Assembly: GCA_949316235.1 (NCBI GenBank)
Contig: OX438742.1
Location: forward strand, 9,738,815 to 9,802,814
Length of the DNA: 64,000 nucleotides
Direction of reading: 5' to 3'
Source of the DNA: Oegoconia quadripuncta
Taxonomy: Eukaryota; Arthropoda; Insecta; Lepidoptera; Autostichidae
A program made the translations under genes and the position numbers. Each line of letters begins with the position of its first letter. Within the stretch, counting starts at the first letter, position 1. Of the stretch, positions 22,454 to 33,569 are shown in pieces. Under the pieces are notes generated by a model. It worked only from the letters and a program-made list of their open reading frames with translations, had not been told where the DNA came from and made no database searches.

Positions 22454-22825
22454 TTTTTTTTTTTTTTATTAAAAACTGGTTTCGCGTTTGGCCACAATCT
22501 CACCTGATGGAAAGTGACGATGTAGCCGAAAGATGTGTTACAAATAAAGCTTATTTTGATTGATATCTTAATATTCTTGTTGTACACACAACTGTTACAG
22601 AAAAATGCATTATATAGTATGTATAAATGTACCAAGGCGAGCTTAACTCCGATAGAGTTTTCTACCAGCAAACCTTAGAGATACATAGTATTTATTTGAT
22701 TGAGCAGAAAATAGAGCACACAAAATTTATGAGTATGTTATAAGTAATATAAATAATATTATATATGCCGTATACAGTGATGAATTAGCGACGGAATTTA
22801 TAATTTGGACCATCACATGACTATT

Positions 22826-23049
22826 TTTTAGCACTTGACCTCAATCACCCCTGATGTTAAGTGAAGATGAGGCTGAAGGTGGTAGCGTACTGACCCGGAA
22901 ACCCCATCTTATTTGGGGGACTGGCTATCTTTTCTCTAACAACCGGAACACAACAATGCTATCAAGGTTGCTGTTTGGCGGCAGATTTAGATAAGATGAT
23001 GGTAGCTAGCCAGGCGGACATTTAATATGCCCTACCACCAACCAACTAT
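22826..23049 (-). mobile_element. SINE family C, head-less copy
   Basis: Body only: cacttgacctcaatcacccc through cctaccaccaaccaac. The tRNA-like head is missing, as in a 5'-truncated retrotransposition product. Confidence 0.85.
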
Positions 23050-23310
23050 CATCATATAGTGATCCTGGTGGCGCTCCAGGTTCCATTACCATAATTGAGT
23101 CATTTGATTTGTGTGTGGGTAAGTGATTTGTAATTGCCTCCTGGAAGGTTTAAGGTAATCGGGCCCGTGTTACATCAGTGGCAGACTATTACCTCGTTCT
23201 GTTAGTGCCATTCTGGTATCACATTCGCTTGAGATAAGATCGCAATTGCCCGAGCAAGTGTATACCACGAGACAGCTGGTCGCTAGCAACGCCCTCCACT
23301 TCTTTGACAC

Positions 23311-23553
23311 ATATATCCTATTTTCCATACTAAGCAATTGGGCTTGTATTATGGACACCAGTTGGTTTACATACAACACAAATACATTTTTTTTTGTAAA
23401 TAAATCCATATATAAATGAAAAACATCCATAACTCGGGTACACATGTCCGTATTCATCATACAAACATAATTATGCCCCTAGAGTGATTCGTAAACCCGC
23501 GACTATTTGGTATAGCAGTCAGCGTTTCTAACCACTACACCGAACAGGTCATC
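23311..23553 (-). mobile_element. SINE family A copy
   Basis: Minus-strand copy with head at the right (accactacaccgaacaggtc) and body with ccataactcgggtacacatg. It is more diverged near the B box. A (ta)n tract follows at about 23560-23588. Confidence 0.82.
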
Positions 23554-23884
23554 ATACTTATATATATATACATATATATATATATAGATATTGAAGGCTT
23601 GAAAGGAGTACCTACCCCTTCTAAATTGCCCCAACCGGGAGAAAAGTGTGTTAAGTTGTAAATCCACTACAATATAAACCTACACGTCGTCAAGATTTTG
23701 GTTCATAAGTAAAATAAATAATTTTTGGAACTACGATGCAACGAGATGAGTCCTATATGTTTGGTAAGTAAAACTTGTAGTCCGCTTTCAGTAAAAAGTT
23801 ATTGAATGTTGGCCATATTTATTTTGGTGTAGTTGAAAGAAAAGCAGCTTTGAACCTCGCAATATGTTTTATATAATTACTGTC

Positions 23885-24294
23885 ATTCCGCCAGCGGCTT
23901 CGCCTGCTTGAAATAATTTTATCGCGGTTATGTATAATTTGTTCATCCCGCGGGAACTACTCACTTTATCCGGCTAGAAAATATCCTGTAGTTTAATTCA
24001 GGGTACGTTTTAATTAAACTAACATTCTATGGAACTTGCTTGCTACGTAAACAAACCGCCATATTAAAATTGTCTTTGAATGATGAATTTACTAGTGATG
24101 GTCAAGATTTTTACTTACTCCTTAACTTATGTTAAAACATATCGAATAATAAAATACCGAAAGCAAAAAACAAGTAGGTATGAGAGAGATTTGAGATCGT
24201 CTTTTGTTTACATACTTAGCAAGTTCCATAGAATGACACTTGGCCGTGATGGAGCAACAAACAAACATCGAAACTATCGCATTTATAATATTAG
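23885..24294 (-). mobile_element. Helitron family H1, interrupted by a MITE
   Basis: The left side is the 3' half (gcggcttcgcctgc, tttatcgcgg, catcccgcggga). The right side is the 5' end (caaacaaacatcgaaacta, cgcatttataatattagg). The middle of the Helitron is displaced by the TIR unit at 24022-24236. The terminal CTAG has decayed. Confidence 0.7.
24022..24236. mobile_element. MITE inside the Helitron
   Basis: Ends are inverted over ~31 bp with few mismatches: acattctatggaacttgct on the left and agcaagttccatagaatga on the right, continuing to gtaaac/gtttac inward. It is about 215 bp with no transposase. Confidence 0.75.
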
Positions 24295-24297
24295 GTA

Positions 24298-25167
24298 GAC
24301 CCTGCTCGAATTATTTTTTTATAACTCTAAGATATTTTATTGAAAGTAAACTAGAAACCTACATTCCTTACATACACGAATATTTCTAATAGCAAAATAT
24401 GAATGTAGATGTAGTTACTGCTTTTTTTTTCTCTGCCTCTACCTAGATATTACTAAAGACGGACCATCTCTTTTCGTGGGTGCCGTAGAAGACTAGGTGT
24501 ATGGAGTAAGTATTACCATAGACATGGCTGCCAACTCGACCGGGGCGGGCGGGGATGGCTATTAGGGTTGCTTCTTGTTTGTAATATTATGCTTAGCCTT
24601 ACTGCTAGAGTAGCTTGGTAGATACCTACGTCTAAACTGGCTCTCTTAACTCTAAATTACACGATTTAAAAATAACTACCAAATAAATCGAGGACTAAAC
24701 ATGTATTTCACTGAGAATCAAATGTGAGGGAATGAAGGAAAAGAAGATCTATTAAGACGAGGAGGCAGGCATTGGTGATGATTCTGATAAAAGTGACCTT
24801 CCCAGCCCACCTATGCCCAGCTGGGTTGAGTCACGAGGTGTATATTTACAGAAGGGGCGGAACAGCTCAGGCCACGGTAAAATAGAACACGACTCACCAC
24901 ACCAACTTATTTATTGCGTGAAACAGGTAGTACAGAGGACCGAAAGGGCCTTAAAACAAAAAAAAACTATTAAGATGTAAAAAAATAATTAAAATGACGG
25001 TACGACTGAGTTGAAATCTGAAAATCAATGTCCCAAAAAAAAAGGATCCGTCAGCTCATCAGTCAGTCATTCAGTTTAAAATTTCGATTTTGAACTCCAA
25101 TAACTCAAACCCACCAATGAGTATTAGCTCAAAAGAACTACACCGCTACAAGCTTTAAAATGTAAAG
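24298..25167. other. No gene; one open stretch without start
   Basis: From about 24755 to 24981 a + strand frame stays open for ~75 codons (DDSDKSDLPSPPMPSWVESR...) without an ATG. I do not recognise it and cannot support splice sites around it. Confidence 0.4.
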
Positions 25168-25353
25168 TGGTATCGTCGATCGCACAACAACCGTAACACT
25201 ACCAGTGTAATCTGGTTACACGACGCTAACAGAAATGTGAACTACTTCGTTCGTCGTATTTTACTATTCCGTTCTTATTATTCCAGAAAGAAAGAGTTCC
25301 ACTTAGGAATAAGTTTTAAGTTAGAAGAGATAGTGTCATCGAAATCGACACCA
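25168..25353. mobile_element. MITE related to the nested one at 15929
   Basis: Right end atcgaaatcgacacca and left end tggtatcgtcgatcg are imperfect inverses. They resemble the 15929-16070 termini (tggtgtcgat...). The interior shares actattcc and ccagaaagaaagag. Confidence 0.55.
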
Positions 25354-25360
25354 TTTCCCT

Positions 25361-25392
25361 TTTAAAGCGTTTCTCTTTAGAAACGCTTTAAA
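25361..25392. repeat. 14-bp perfect stem, 4-bp loop
   Basis: tttaaagcgtttct and agaaacgctttaaa pair perfectly around cttt, just outside the MITE end. No U-tract or gene context supports a terminator. Confidence 0.8.
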
Positions 25393-26118
25393 ACTAACTT
25401 TTTAGGAAGATAACTAATTTTAACTTACTTGAAGTAGTCGACATCTCCATGATGACATTTACTCAACGACGACGGTTTAACAATTCCTGAAACAAAAGAC
25501 TGAGGTTTTTATTTTGCAAAATGATTTCCCATGCATCGTACTGGCGAACGATTTGATAAATGTACATTCACACAGTCCACAGCGCAGCGTGCGAATAACC
25601 TTCAAGTGGCGTACTGTCGCTTGCGGATTTTTGAGAGCACTCAAAATTCAAACACAGGGCATATATACAGAAATAAAAAGAAATGAATCGATCAAGAATA
25701 ATCGTAACAAATGTAAGAAAATAAAGCACTATTGTTAGAGAGTTTAAGCGGCTGACATCTTTTTAACACAAAGCGGAGTGGTACTCGTATTTTTGTTCAT
25801 TATTCGTTTTGTTCTAGCGACTATAGTGGTAGGTACTACTCGAGTACTCGTACTTAGGGAGGGTCATCGAGTGGTTAACGTTTAATTCATTTAAAACACT
25901 TGTCGTTTCCCAACAAACTGCAAGCAAATGTGACTAATGCTAAACGAAGAACGAATAAAGTCATTTTCCACATATTATAATTATAGCATTTCTTTGTTTT
26001 ATAAATTACTATGTACTCAGTTAAGCACGTCTATGTATATAATTATATTGTCATTGAACTGACGGTTAGTGACAGTTATTTAGCTGCATTAATGTTATTT
26101 CTTTCTTTCATTTGTTAG
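25393..26118. other. No gene recognised
   Basis: Unassigned. The last ~20 bases (tttctttctttcatttgttag) form a good splice acceptor for the exon candidate that follows. Confidence 0.45.
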
Positions 26119-26286
26119 AGTTTTACGAGAATACGTTATCGTTGAAAAAATATTCAGCTTTTGAATATGGTGGACACTTTCAATGTCAAATATGCAAAAC
26201 CTATTTAACACGTCCCGGGACACATCACCAGACACAATATAAATTTTATTGTTATAACCCTGAGACCTGTTATGTTCCGGAACGTG
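26119..26286 (+). CDS. Candidate internal exon, Cys-rich, unknown protein
   Basis: A pyrimidine tract and TTAG precede 168 bases with no stop (56 codons, phase 1 at both ends). A consensus donor, gtaagtga, follows at 26287. The encoded segment reads FYENTLSLKKYSAFEYGGHF then QCQICKTYLTRPGTHHQTQY then KFYCYNPETCYVPERG. Four cysteines are spaced C-x2-C-x18-C-x5-C with a His pair between, which could bind zinc. I do not recognise the family. The start at 26112 that an ORF finder would give lies in the acceptor. The phase fits the candidate first exon at 1760-1847 (joined codon GAG), but that is a one-in-three chance match. Alternatively it is a fragment of an unrecognised transposon gene. Confidence 0.38.
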
Positions 26287-26564
26287 GTAAGTGAGTTTTC
26301 AGTTGATTGACCACAATTACCTGCAATAATTAGGGTAATTGTGGTCTATTGCATACGCATTGCATGCATTGCACGAAAATACGGCATATCAGGAAAAAAA
26401 TCACACTAATAAATATTACATTTTAATTTATGTCGATACAAATTTTTTACCGCGGGATCGCCGCGTGGAGATTGTTTATATGTTCAACAAATTACTTTTT
26501 TTAATCCAAATAAAACGTATTATGTTCTATTCCAGGGCATATTCTATTGTCACAGATTAGATAA

Positions 26565-26665
26565 TAGGTACCCCGTGTACTCTCCATCCAATCCATTCAT
26601 CGGTGTCGCCGTGATTGAGAAACAAAGAAAGATCCAAACTGTCGCATTTATATGATTAGCTGGAA
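26565..26665 (-). mobile_element. Helitron H1 5'-part fragment
   Basis: On the minus strand: ataaatgcgacagtttgg, then tttgtttctcaatcacggc, then ccgatgaatgg. These are the H1 blocks in order. The minus-strand frame 26550-26741 overlaps this and is therefore not treated as a gene. Confidence 0.6.
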
Positions 26666-27705
26666 GAAAAGATATATTGCCACCAGTTCCAGTAGCAGGA
26701 CCTATTGTTACTCCTTTGTCTGTCGGCCACTTTAGATGCAATGTTATATTTTTGCTAGCAATTATTATTTTGAAAAACAGGTAATTAGGCCTGCGATAAT
26801 CCGGGTAAGTCGGTGGACAATGGGGCGGATGATCCCGGCCGAAAAGGCCCGGTGCGCATCGGAGGGTTACAAAAGGTCGGTAATAACATTGAAAGTCGGT
26901 AGCTTCTTGCTTTTACAATTGACTACCGATAGGGGCGGCAAAAAAAGCTGCAGTTAATGCAGTTTTTTGTTACGAGTAGGTAAGTATAGTGACGTTCAAT
27001 TTTTTTATCTAATATTCGCTTTGCGGTGTGCTATTACTACTGTTACATAAGCTTTGAAGATTAAAGATAAGATAAAACATCAAACAGTTTGCATTCTCCC
27101 CAAAATCTATGGAAAGAATATTTGTCGAGCTCTATAGATTTATGTTCGTCGATTCAGGACATTCACACACATTTAAATAAATAGTAGCAGACCTACAAAT
27201 GGCGACGCTTAGATACCTACCTACGCCGCTTTACATGCTCTTATTAAATATAAATATTGCTGGTTAGGTATAAAAAGATTCGTAACCAGATTATATCCCC
27301 ACTTTCTATCCTGGTACGTTAAAATCTAAATGCTTCTTATTTTTTGGATGAAAACTGATCATGATATTTAGTTCTTATTTTAGGTTTAGTATTGCAAGTC
27401 TATGGACTTGACTGGGTATCGCTTTTTGAATTCCTACACTCGCAAATACGCACTGTCTGTTATTCAAATTTGCAAATCGACAAAAGCTTTATATTGGAGT
27501 TATTTTTTCGATGACCCAAGGACTAATTAATGGTGTTCTCTTAACTTCGATAATAGAAAACTATTAGCGAATGCGATTACACCACTTGTTTTAAATACAA
27601 GAATATTTCTTGGCAAAATGAAACATTCATTTAACAAAGGGATTGACTGTACTTCTACTAAATAAGGTGTAATAATTTTCTTTTTATTTTTAGTTTTATA
27701 TACTA
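26666..27705. other. No gene; GC-rich stretch at 26800-26945
   Basis: The stretch around gatcccggccgaaaaggccc is GC-rich and ends in a small stem (ctgcagttaatgcag) bordered by A6 and T6. I cannot assign it to a repeat or RNA gene. Confidence 0.45.
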
Positions 27706-27885
27706 CTAGCTGTTACCCGCGACCTCGTTCGCGTCACTCTATGACTCAAAAGCAATCCCACTAATAAAACTTATCCTTTATTAATCCAGGTCCTAATCTG
27801 TCTACCAACCAAATCTGTCCAGCCGTTTAAGCGTGAAGAGGTAACAAACATACATATATATAAACTTACACTGTGTGTGTATGTA
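27706..27885 (-). mobile_element. Helitron family H2 copy
   Basis: Plus strand begins ctagctgttacccgcgacct (the inverted 3' end), with taatccaggtcctaatctg and cgtgaagaggtaacaaacat. The 5' end is diverged beyond 27880. Confidence 0.65.
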
Positions 27886-27943
27886 TGTATATATTGAGAA
27901 AATGTGTACTTCATACTATATATAATTAATTACAATGCCTTAA

Positions 27944-28625
27944 CTCATAATTAAAAGAAATAAAACTCAACTACTATTTACAAATAAAAAACTTGACCCA
28001 GATCCCTCGAAAACGGGAGCGTTCCCAGAAGGCTGGCAGAGTTACCCCGCTGTATGGCGAGGCTAATCCTTTGCGCGAAATACAGGCCAGCCTTCCGATC
28101 ATAGGACGCATTGACCAAGCGCTCAGAAATCTCCTTAAAGAGATAATGAGCACCTGGTCCCCAAGGCCCGAGAGTTTCAACACCAAACGGCGCAAAAATG
28201 AGGTCACTGCTCAAACCGGCATATTTGCGCCGCTTGGCGCTCTCAGTCTGCCTTGAAAAGCGCCCGGCGCTCCTGCAACACGATAAACCGTGACGACCAA
28301 GATAACTGACGGCATGGCCACATCCACATTGGTGTGGTGCAATGCAGGGTGCGCCCAGGCGAAGGGCCGTGGCGATCCTGAAAGTAGAACTATCTAACAG
28401 CGTGACAATGTTCGCCGATGGAAGAGCTTGCAGCCAAAGGCCCGATTCCCATTCGCCCACAGCTAAGAGGCGAGCTCGCTCTGCAGAGTCAGTTGACGTA
28501 TTCAGAAGACTATTCCGTACTAACTTGCAGCGGCTCGTCCCACAGCTTTTGCGATAAACGATTTTCGGGGTAATCAGTGTTTGGGCAAGCTTGTCTCCAA
28601 GCATTTTCGGCTTCGCCAGCGAAAG
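27944..28625 (-). pseudogene. Non-LTR retrotransposon C-terminal fragment, copy 1
   Basis: The minus-strand frame 28604-27978 (208 codons) has ESGLWLQALPSANIVTLLDS, a Cys/His block (CIAPHQCGCGHAVSYLGRHG then LSCCRSAGR), then FAPFGVETLGPWGPGAHYLF and RISLAIQRGNSASLLGTLPF. These are the post-reverse-transcriptase segments of a widespread invertebrate non-LTR polyprotein. The segment that normally lies between the Cys/His block and the 'FAPFGVET' block is missing: the join is near 28245-28260, an internal deletion of roughly 75 codons. Upstream (about 28540-28620) another frame (AWRQACPNTDYPENRLSQKL) continues the same protein, so there is also a frameshift. The catalytic reverse transcriptase is absent. 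A near-identical partial copy lies inverted at 36590-37017. Confidence 0.78.
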
Positions 28626-29237
28626 TAATTTCAGATCCGTAAAATTAGAAAACGATATTTAAATATTCAAAATAGCGTATTTGGTAACCCCAGTACAATG
28701 GATTAAGAAAATTAACCGAGTTATTTTTCAATTTCAGTTGCAAATATCTACAGTTACGTATTGGAATCTTAAAAGGCGATATCATAAGGTGCATATACAC
28801 ATAAAAGAGGTCCAACAAGTCGATCACAGTTTGATTTGATCAATTTGTTAGGCTTCCTATAGGAAATATTTTCCGTGTGCGATTTTCAGTATTCGCATAT
28901 TTCCCCGTAGAATTCAGTAAAATGCAAGCGTAGCGATGCAGGCTTCACAACTGAGGGAAGCTCTAGGCAGCGAAAGAAATTATCAATAAATTATACGGAA
29001 CTTTTCGAAGTTCTCAAAGCCTTAGAAAGGATATAGCATTATTGGCGATGTAAGAAATAATGGAAAAAAAACTGCCGGACGTAATTTTGAGTTCGTTCAC
29101 GATTTTAATGATGAATGATTCTCGATGAACGGATTTTACGTCGGATTTCGGAAAAATTATAAATTTTAAACACAAACTCTGACTCAAACAAATCGTCAGT
29201 CGTAGCGGTAGGTTCATAAAGGTATGTAGGTAGGTTC
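28626..29237. other. No gene recognised
   Basis: AT-rich DNA with no supportable feature. Confidence 0.5.
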
Positions 29238-29478
29238 CCGGCGGGCGCACTAGACGCCCTCCGGGAACGGGCCTCCACTTGTGAGGGGGGGCAGATCGGG
29301 GGGAGACCTGGAGCCGCTAACGCGTTCCCAGCTCCTCTCTACTGCCGAGGAAGGTTGCCGCGGGGTTTTAGTGAGTTTCTCCCTATCGGGAGGGGAGTCC
29401 CAAATAACCGATTCGCCGTCCTCCATGCGAGCAGTATGCGTAATGCGTTTCATAAAACCCGAGAAACCCGGCATGCGT
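29238..29478. mobile_element. GC-rich repeat fragment, possibly R1-clade 3' UTR
   Basis: A GC-rich block, sharply bounded within AT-rich DNA, contains gcggggttttagtgag and cgggaggggagtccc. This composition resembles the 3' region of R1-type non-LTR elements of insects as I remember it. Frames here (29250-29474 and others) run on both strands and are probably not genes. Confidence 0.3.
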
Positions 29479-29703
29479 TTATCGATCTATGTTTAAACAG
29501 TATAGCAAATCTTTATGTGTTACCAATGTGGGAGTCCGTATAGTCTGTACCCCCAACAGAAAAACAAAGTTATTTTTAACAAGCTGATTCAAGCCATTTT
29601 ACAGATATCTATGAACTCTATACACACTCTACTACTACACTTCATAAATTGGATTTTTTGTAATCCAGTTGAGCGTGGGTGTGACATTTCGTTTAATATA
29701 TTA

Positions 29704-29901
29704 TTAGCTGTTTCTCGCGAATTGGTCCGAGTGGAACATTTCATCAAAATCGGCTCCGCAAACAAATTAGTCTACATGTTAATCCAGGTCCTAATCTGTC
29801 CAAACCAAACTTCACACAAATCCGTCTAAAGTGCGTGAAGAGGTAACAAACATACATACATACACACACATAATCCTTCGCATTTATAATATTAGTTGAG
29901 A
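29704..29901 (-). mobile_element. Helitron family H2 copy
   Basis: Minus-strand element whose 5' end (rc of cgcatttataatattagttg then aga) is at the right, with taatccaggtcctaatctg and cgtgaagaggtaacaaacat. The 3' end at the left reads ttagctgtttctcgcg. It is flanked by T after 29901, consistent with insertion between A and T. Confidence 0.75.
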
Positions 29902-30290
29902 TTGTAAATATTACAACAAGATGAAGATATTTAAAGGTGGTATAGTTGGTATGCGTCGGGAGCCCAGCCATAAATTATAATAATTAAATAGCACAAACGA
30001 AACTAAAAATACAAAGCACTTTGTCTATTATAGCCTCGCTATCGATGCCACATTCGTATGTTTAATACTTCATTTGCCCAATGTAATGCCACCGCACAAA
30101 CCTCCGGTCAATTCTGTTAATTTAAATGATGAATGACATGTACCATTCCCATTCCATCGACACACTATTGAGGTTACACATATTGCCAAACACAAATAGG
30201 TATTCTCCAAAAACTCCATTCTCGTTATGAATTTGATAGAATGTCAAAGAAACGTCAAATAAAGGACAGAATAGATACTTATAGAATGTA

Positions 30291-30459
30291 CTCGCTTTCC
30301 GCCCGCAAAAAAATTTACCTATATGTTAATCCAGGTCCTAACCTGTCTACCCACCAAATTTCATCTAAATCCGTCCAGCCGTATAGGCGTGAAGAGATAA
30401 CAAACAAACATACAGACATACACACACACAAACTTTCGCATTTATAATAATAGTTGGGA
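30291..30459 (-). mobile_element. Helitron, H1-type 3' end with H2-type body
   Basis: The left end ctcgctttccgcccgc is the H1 3' terminus with one mutation in CTAG. The rest (ttaatccaggtcctaacctg, ggcgtgaagagataacaaac, cgcatttataataatagttg) is H2. It abuts the reverse transcriptase ORF directly at 30460. Confidence 0.7.
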
Positions 30460-32234
30460 TTGATACATTTATCAATCGCAACAAGCAATCACGTGAACCA
30501 GAAACTTTTGGTTTCGCATCTGCTCGTGACACCGCAAACTCATTCGCAGACTTCTTCAAAAACGTGTTTTTGCCTACACCGCCTTCACTAAATTTTGACA
30601 AAATGTACTCGCAGGCGTCACAGCTACCTAACCCACCGCTGCGCCATGTGACTATTGACCATATAAGTCAGGATGAGGTGCGTCGCACTATTAGACGTCT
30701 TCCACCAAAGTCAACCCAGGGACCTGACGGAATACCACAATACATAGTCAAAGATTGTGGCGAAGTATTTGTAATCCCTTTACACTTTTTGTTCAATCTA
30801 GCGATCACATCGGGTCACTATCCGAAGCAGTGGAGCATCTCTAAGGTCCTCCCAATACACAAAAGCGGTTCAAAATCAGATATTCAGAACTATAGACCTA
30901 TAGCTGTCCTTCCTGTATTTGGGAAATTATTCGAATCTATTATCTACAAACGAATTTTGGGACAGTTACGGGGCTGGTTTTGCGATGAGCAGCATGGTTT
31001 TTTACCAATGCGCTCTACCTGCTCTAACTTACTTAATGTGACTACCTTACTATCATCGAATTTAGAACTGGGTCGTCAGGTAGATATAGCATATTTTGAT
31101 TTTAAAAAAGCATTTGATAGAGTCAACAACGATACTCTACTAATGAAGATGGCTACGGCTGGATTTTCTCGACCTTTATTGAATTTTTTTACGTCATATC
31201 TACGGGATAGATTCCAGTACGTAGAGTATGCAAGCGCTCGTTCGGAGACATACCACGTTACTTCCGGCATTGGTCAGGGAAGCAGCTTGGGGCCCCTTCT
31301 GTTTTTAATATTAATTAACGATCTGCCAGCTGTTGTACAAAATGCTATATCTCTTATCTTCGCTGATGACGTCAAACTAGCTCTCCCAATAAGTAATGAA
31401 AGGGATGGTGCAGTTCTGCAGCGTGACATTGATGCGGTCTACTGCTGGGGTCAAGACAACAATCTTGACCTCAATATTGAGAAATGTACTGTGATGTCAT
31501 ATACCAGAGCACGCAACCCGATTACCGTTTCTTACATCATAGGAAATGAGGTGCTGAAACGTGTGGGTACCGTTAAAGACCTGGGTACCTGGTTTGACTC
31601 ACACCTATCCTTTAACCACCATATTAATGAGATGTCCAGCGCGGCCAGGAAATGCTTGGGTTTCGTCATGCGTCAGTCTCAGTACTTTGACAATCGGGAC
31701 GCTATCAGTGTCCTGTACAATGCGTTTGTCCGCAGCAGACTTGAGTCTAATGCAATCGTATGGAGCCCGCATGAGGTCCAGTATATTCTTATGGTGGAGC
31801 GAATACAGAAGTCCTTCATTCGATTCCTATACAGTAAAATGTACGGATACTACCCCTACATGTACCCCACTCCGTATATTCTAGGCATGGTAGAGTACCG
31901 CTCCCTTGAGGTGAGGCGTAAAACATCCCTACTATGCTACTTTTATAGGTTGATCCGTGGACTGACGACCAATCCACCTCTACTCGCATACGTGGGGCTC
32001 TACGTGCCCGTGAAGCAGAGATACTTGCTGCGCGCGCGCCGGCACCCCGTGTTCGCCCTACCAAGGGCACGCACAGTGGCCATGACGCACACCCCCCTCT
32101 ATGAGGCCCTAGCACTTATAAATGCTCTCATGGAACTGGACTCGGTTGACATATTCTTTGACTCCGAGCATAGATTCCTGCTTTCAGTCGGACGATATTT
32201 AGAATCAGTTTTGACTCATAGCTCAGTGATTTAG
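30460..32234 (+). CDS. Jockey-like non-LTR reverse transcriptase, 5'-truncated
   Basis: The open frame runs from the Helitron junction (30462, DTFINRNKQSREPETFGFAS) to the stop at 32232-32234, about 590 codons without a break. The GTG at 30564 is only an internal codon. Reverse transcriptase blocks are all present: GPDGIPQYIVKDCG, NYRPIAVLPVFGKLFE, EQHGFLPMRST, catalytic motif A YFDFKKAFDRV (about 31094-31126), GIGQGSSLGPLLFLILINDL (about 31267-31326), and the FADD active site (about 31360-31371). Then come the thumb (NLDLNIEKCTVM) and a C-terminal domain. There is no RNase H. The enzyme copies element RNA onto nicked target DNA. The N-terminal endonuclease and ORF1 are missing, so this copy cannot move on its own. 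The Jockey-type clade (Jockey or Daphne) is inferred from the motifs and lack of RNase H. The open frame argues for a young insertion. Confidence 0.92.
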
Positions 32235-32509
32235 AATCATATTATTTGACTCATATTATTTGGAATAAATTTTTATTGATAATTCAATTTGTATTGCATG
32301 CTATTTTTAATGTTTAATTTTTAGTATTAAGAATAATTTATTGATTGAAGATTATGCCCACTTATATTAAATTTAAAATGACATGGTACTCGTATGTAAT
32401 ATTTAATATTGACTAAGGCTTACATGTTAGGTTAAGTACTGTTAATGTAAGTTGTTAGAATAAATGAATTGAATTGAATTGAATTGAATTGAATTGAATT
32501 AATTGAAAT
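32235..32509 (+). mobile_element. 3' UTR and (GAATT)n tail of the LINE
   Basis: An AT-rich UTR ends with agaataaatgaattgaatt and further GAATT units to about 32500. The pentanucleotide tail marks the 3' end of the insertion. Confidence 0.85.
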
Positions 32510-32733
32510 ACATTAAAGTAAAATAGTTAAATAGCAATTCGATGAAAGGTCAATGAACCCAACTTCTTTAAATTACTAGAAAAATACCTCAAACCTTTAC
32601 TCGTCCCCATCTGTTCGGGCACAGCGTCACTGAGAGAGATACATGCCCAGTGCGGATTGGTGAACTATCAAGTAATACGTACTATAATGATAAATTGAAA
32701 ATGTAGAAAACCTATTAATCATTCAGATATACC

Positions 32734-32935
32734 TGACTAAGTGAAAAGCTAAATATCTTTGAAACGGCTTACCCGTTTTCTATCAAACATGACTAGACCT
32801 ATCCCCGAGTTTAATCTGAAATAGTAGAAAAAAAGAAAACACCCGAAAGGCTATAATGCAAATACACCAAAACACTAGGTATGTGAAAAGCTAAATATCT
32901 TTGAAACGCCTTTGCCGATTTCCATGATACATGAC
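32734..32935 (+). repeat. Partial tandem duplication
   Basis: The phrase gtgaaaagctaaatatcttt plus gaaacg occurs near 32739 and again near 32882, with catgactag/catgactaa after each. The two ~60-bp units are about 143 bp apart. Confidence 0.7.
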
Positions 32936-33569
32936 TAATAACCTGTGATGAAATGATACATGACTAAGACGAGGGGTGTTTACTCTTCCGGACAAAGACT
33001 GGACACAACATATTATACCCGTTCGTCGGGGGTTAAAATTAAGGTTCTACAATGGGATTTGTTACAAAGCTACACCCTCATACGACAACGTGTCGGCGAT
33101 TAGTTCCCAGTTCATAATTTTTCACGTCTGAAATTTTGCATTTTATTATTAGGACGTCTTAAATTTACCTATTCTTAATTACAGACAGTAACAATTCGGT
33201 TTTTTACAAACGAAAGTACAGTTAGAAAGTCATTCTACTATGGTTTAGCTACACTAGCAGTCTGATCTATTATTCCTTTGTATTACCTACCAGCATGATA
33301 AAAATGTTCGACGCCCAAAATAAAAAAAGCAAATATATGCTGAATGCTGGCATATGTACGTAAAAAGTGGTCAATAGTTCTACTTGCAAAACGTACGCCC
33401 GAAGTTCCAGGAAGTGTGTGATGGACATTGACTGAAATGGTTTCATAAGCTTTGAGCTTTTGGATTAAAAATTTCAATGTCGAGGGATTACATATAAAAA
33501 TATTATCCAGGTATGAGCAAGATACATTTAGTGCTGAAATGTTATGTGTTTCTGGTTGACTCATGTCCA
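32936..33569. other. No gene recognised
   Basis: The minus-strand frame 33283-33570 (95 codons) shows no motif I know. No repeat ends were found. Confidence 0.4.

Noticed and set aside
24755..24981. Open frame without ATG, Ser/Pro/Asp-rich
   Set aside because: No convincing acceptor or donor and no recognised family; noted only in the interval description.
26550..26741. 63-codon minus-strand frame
   Set aside because: Overlaps a Helitron 5' fragment (26565-26665); the apparent coding quality comes from the repeat.
29250..29543. Several overlapping frames on both strands
   Set aside because: Produced by GC-rich repeat sequence with few stops; no family motif.
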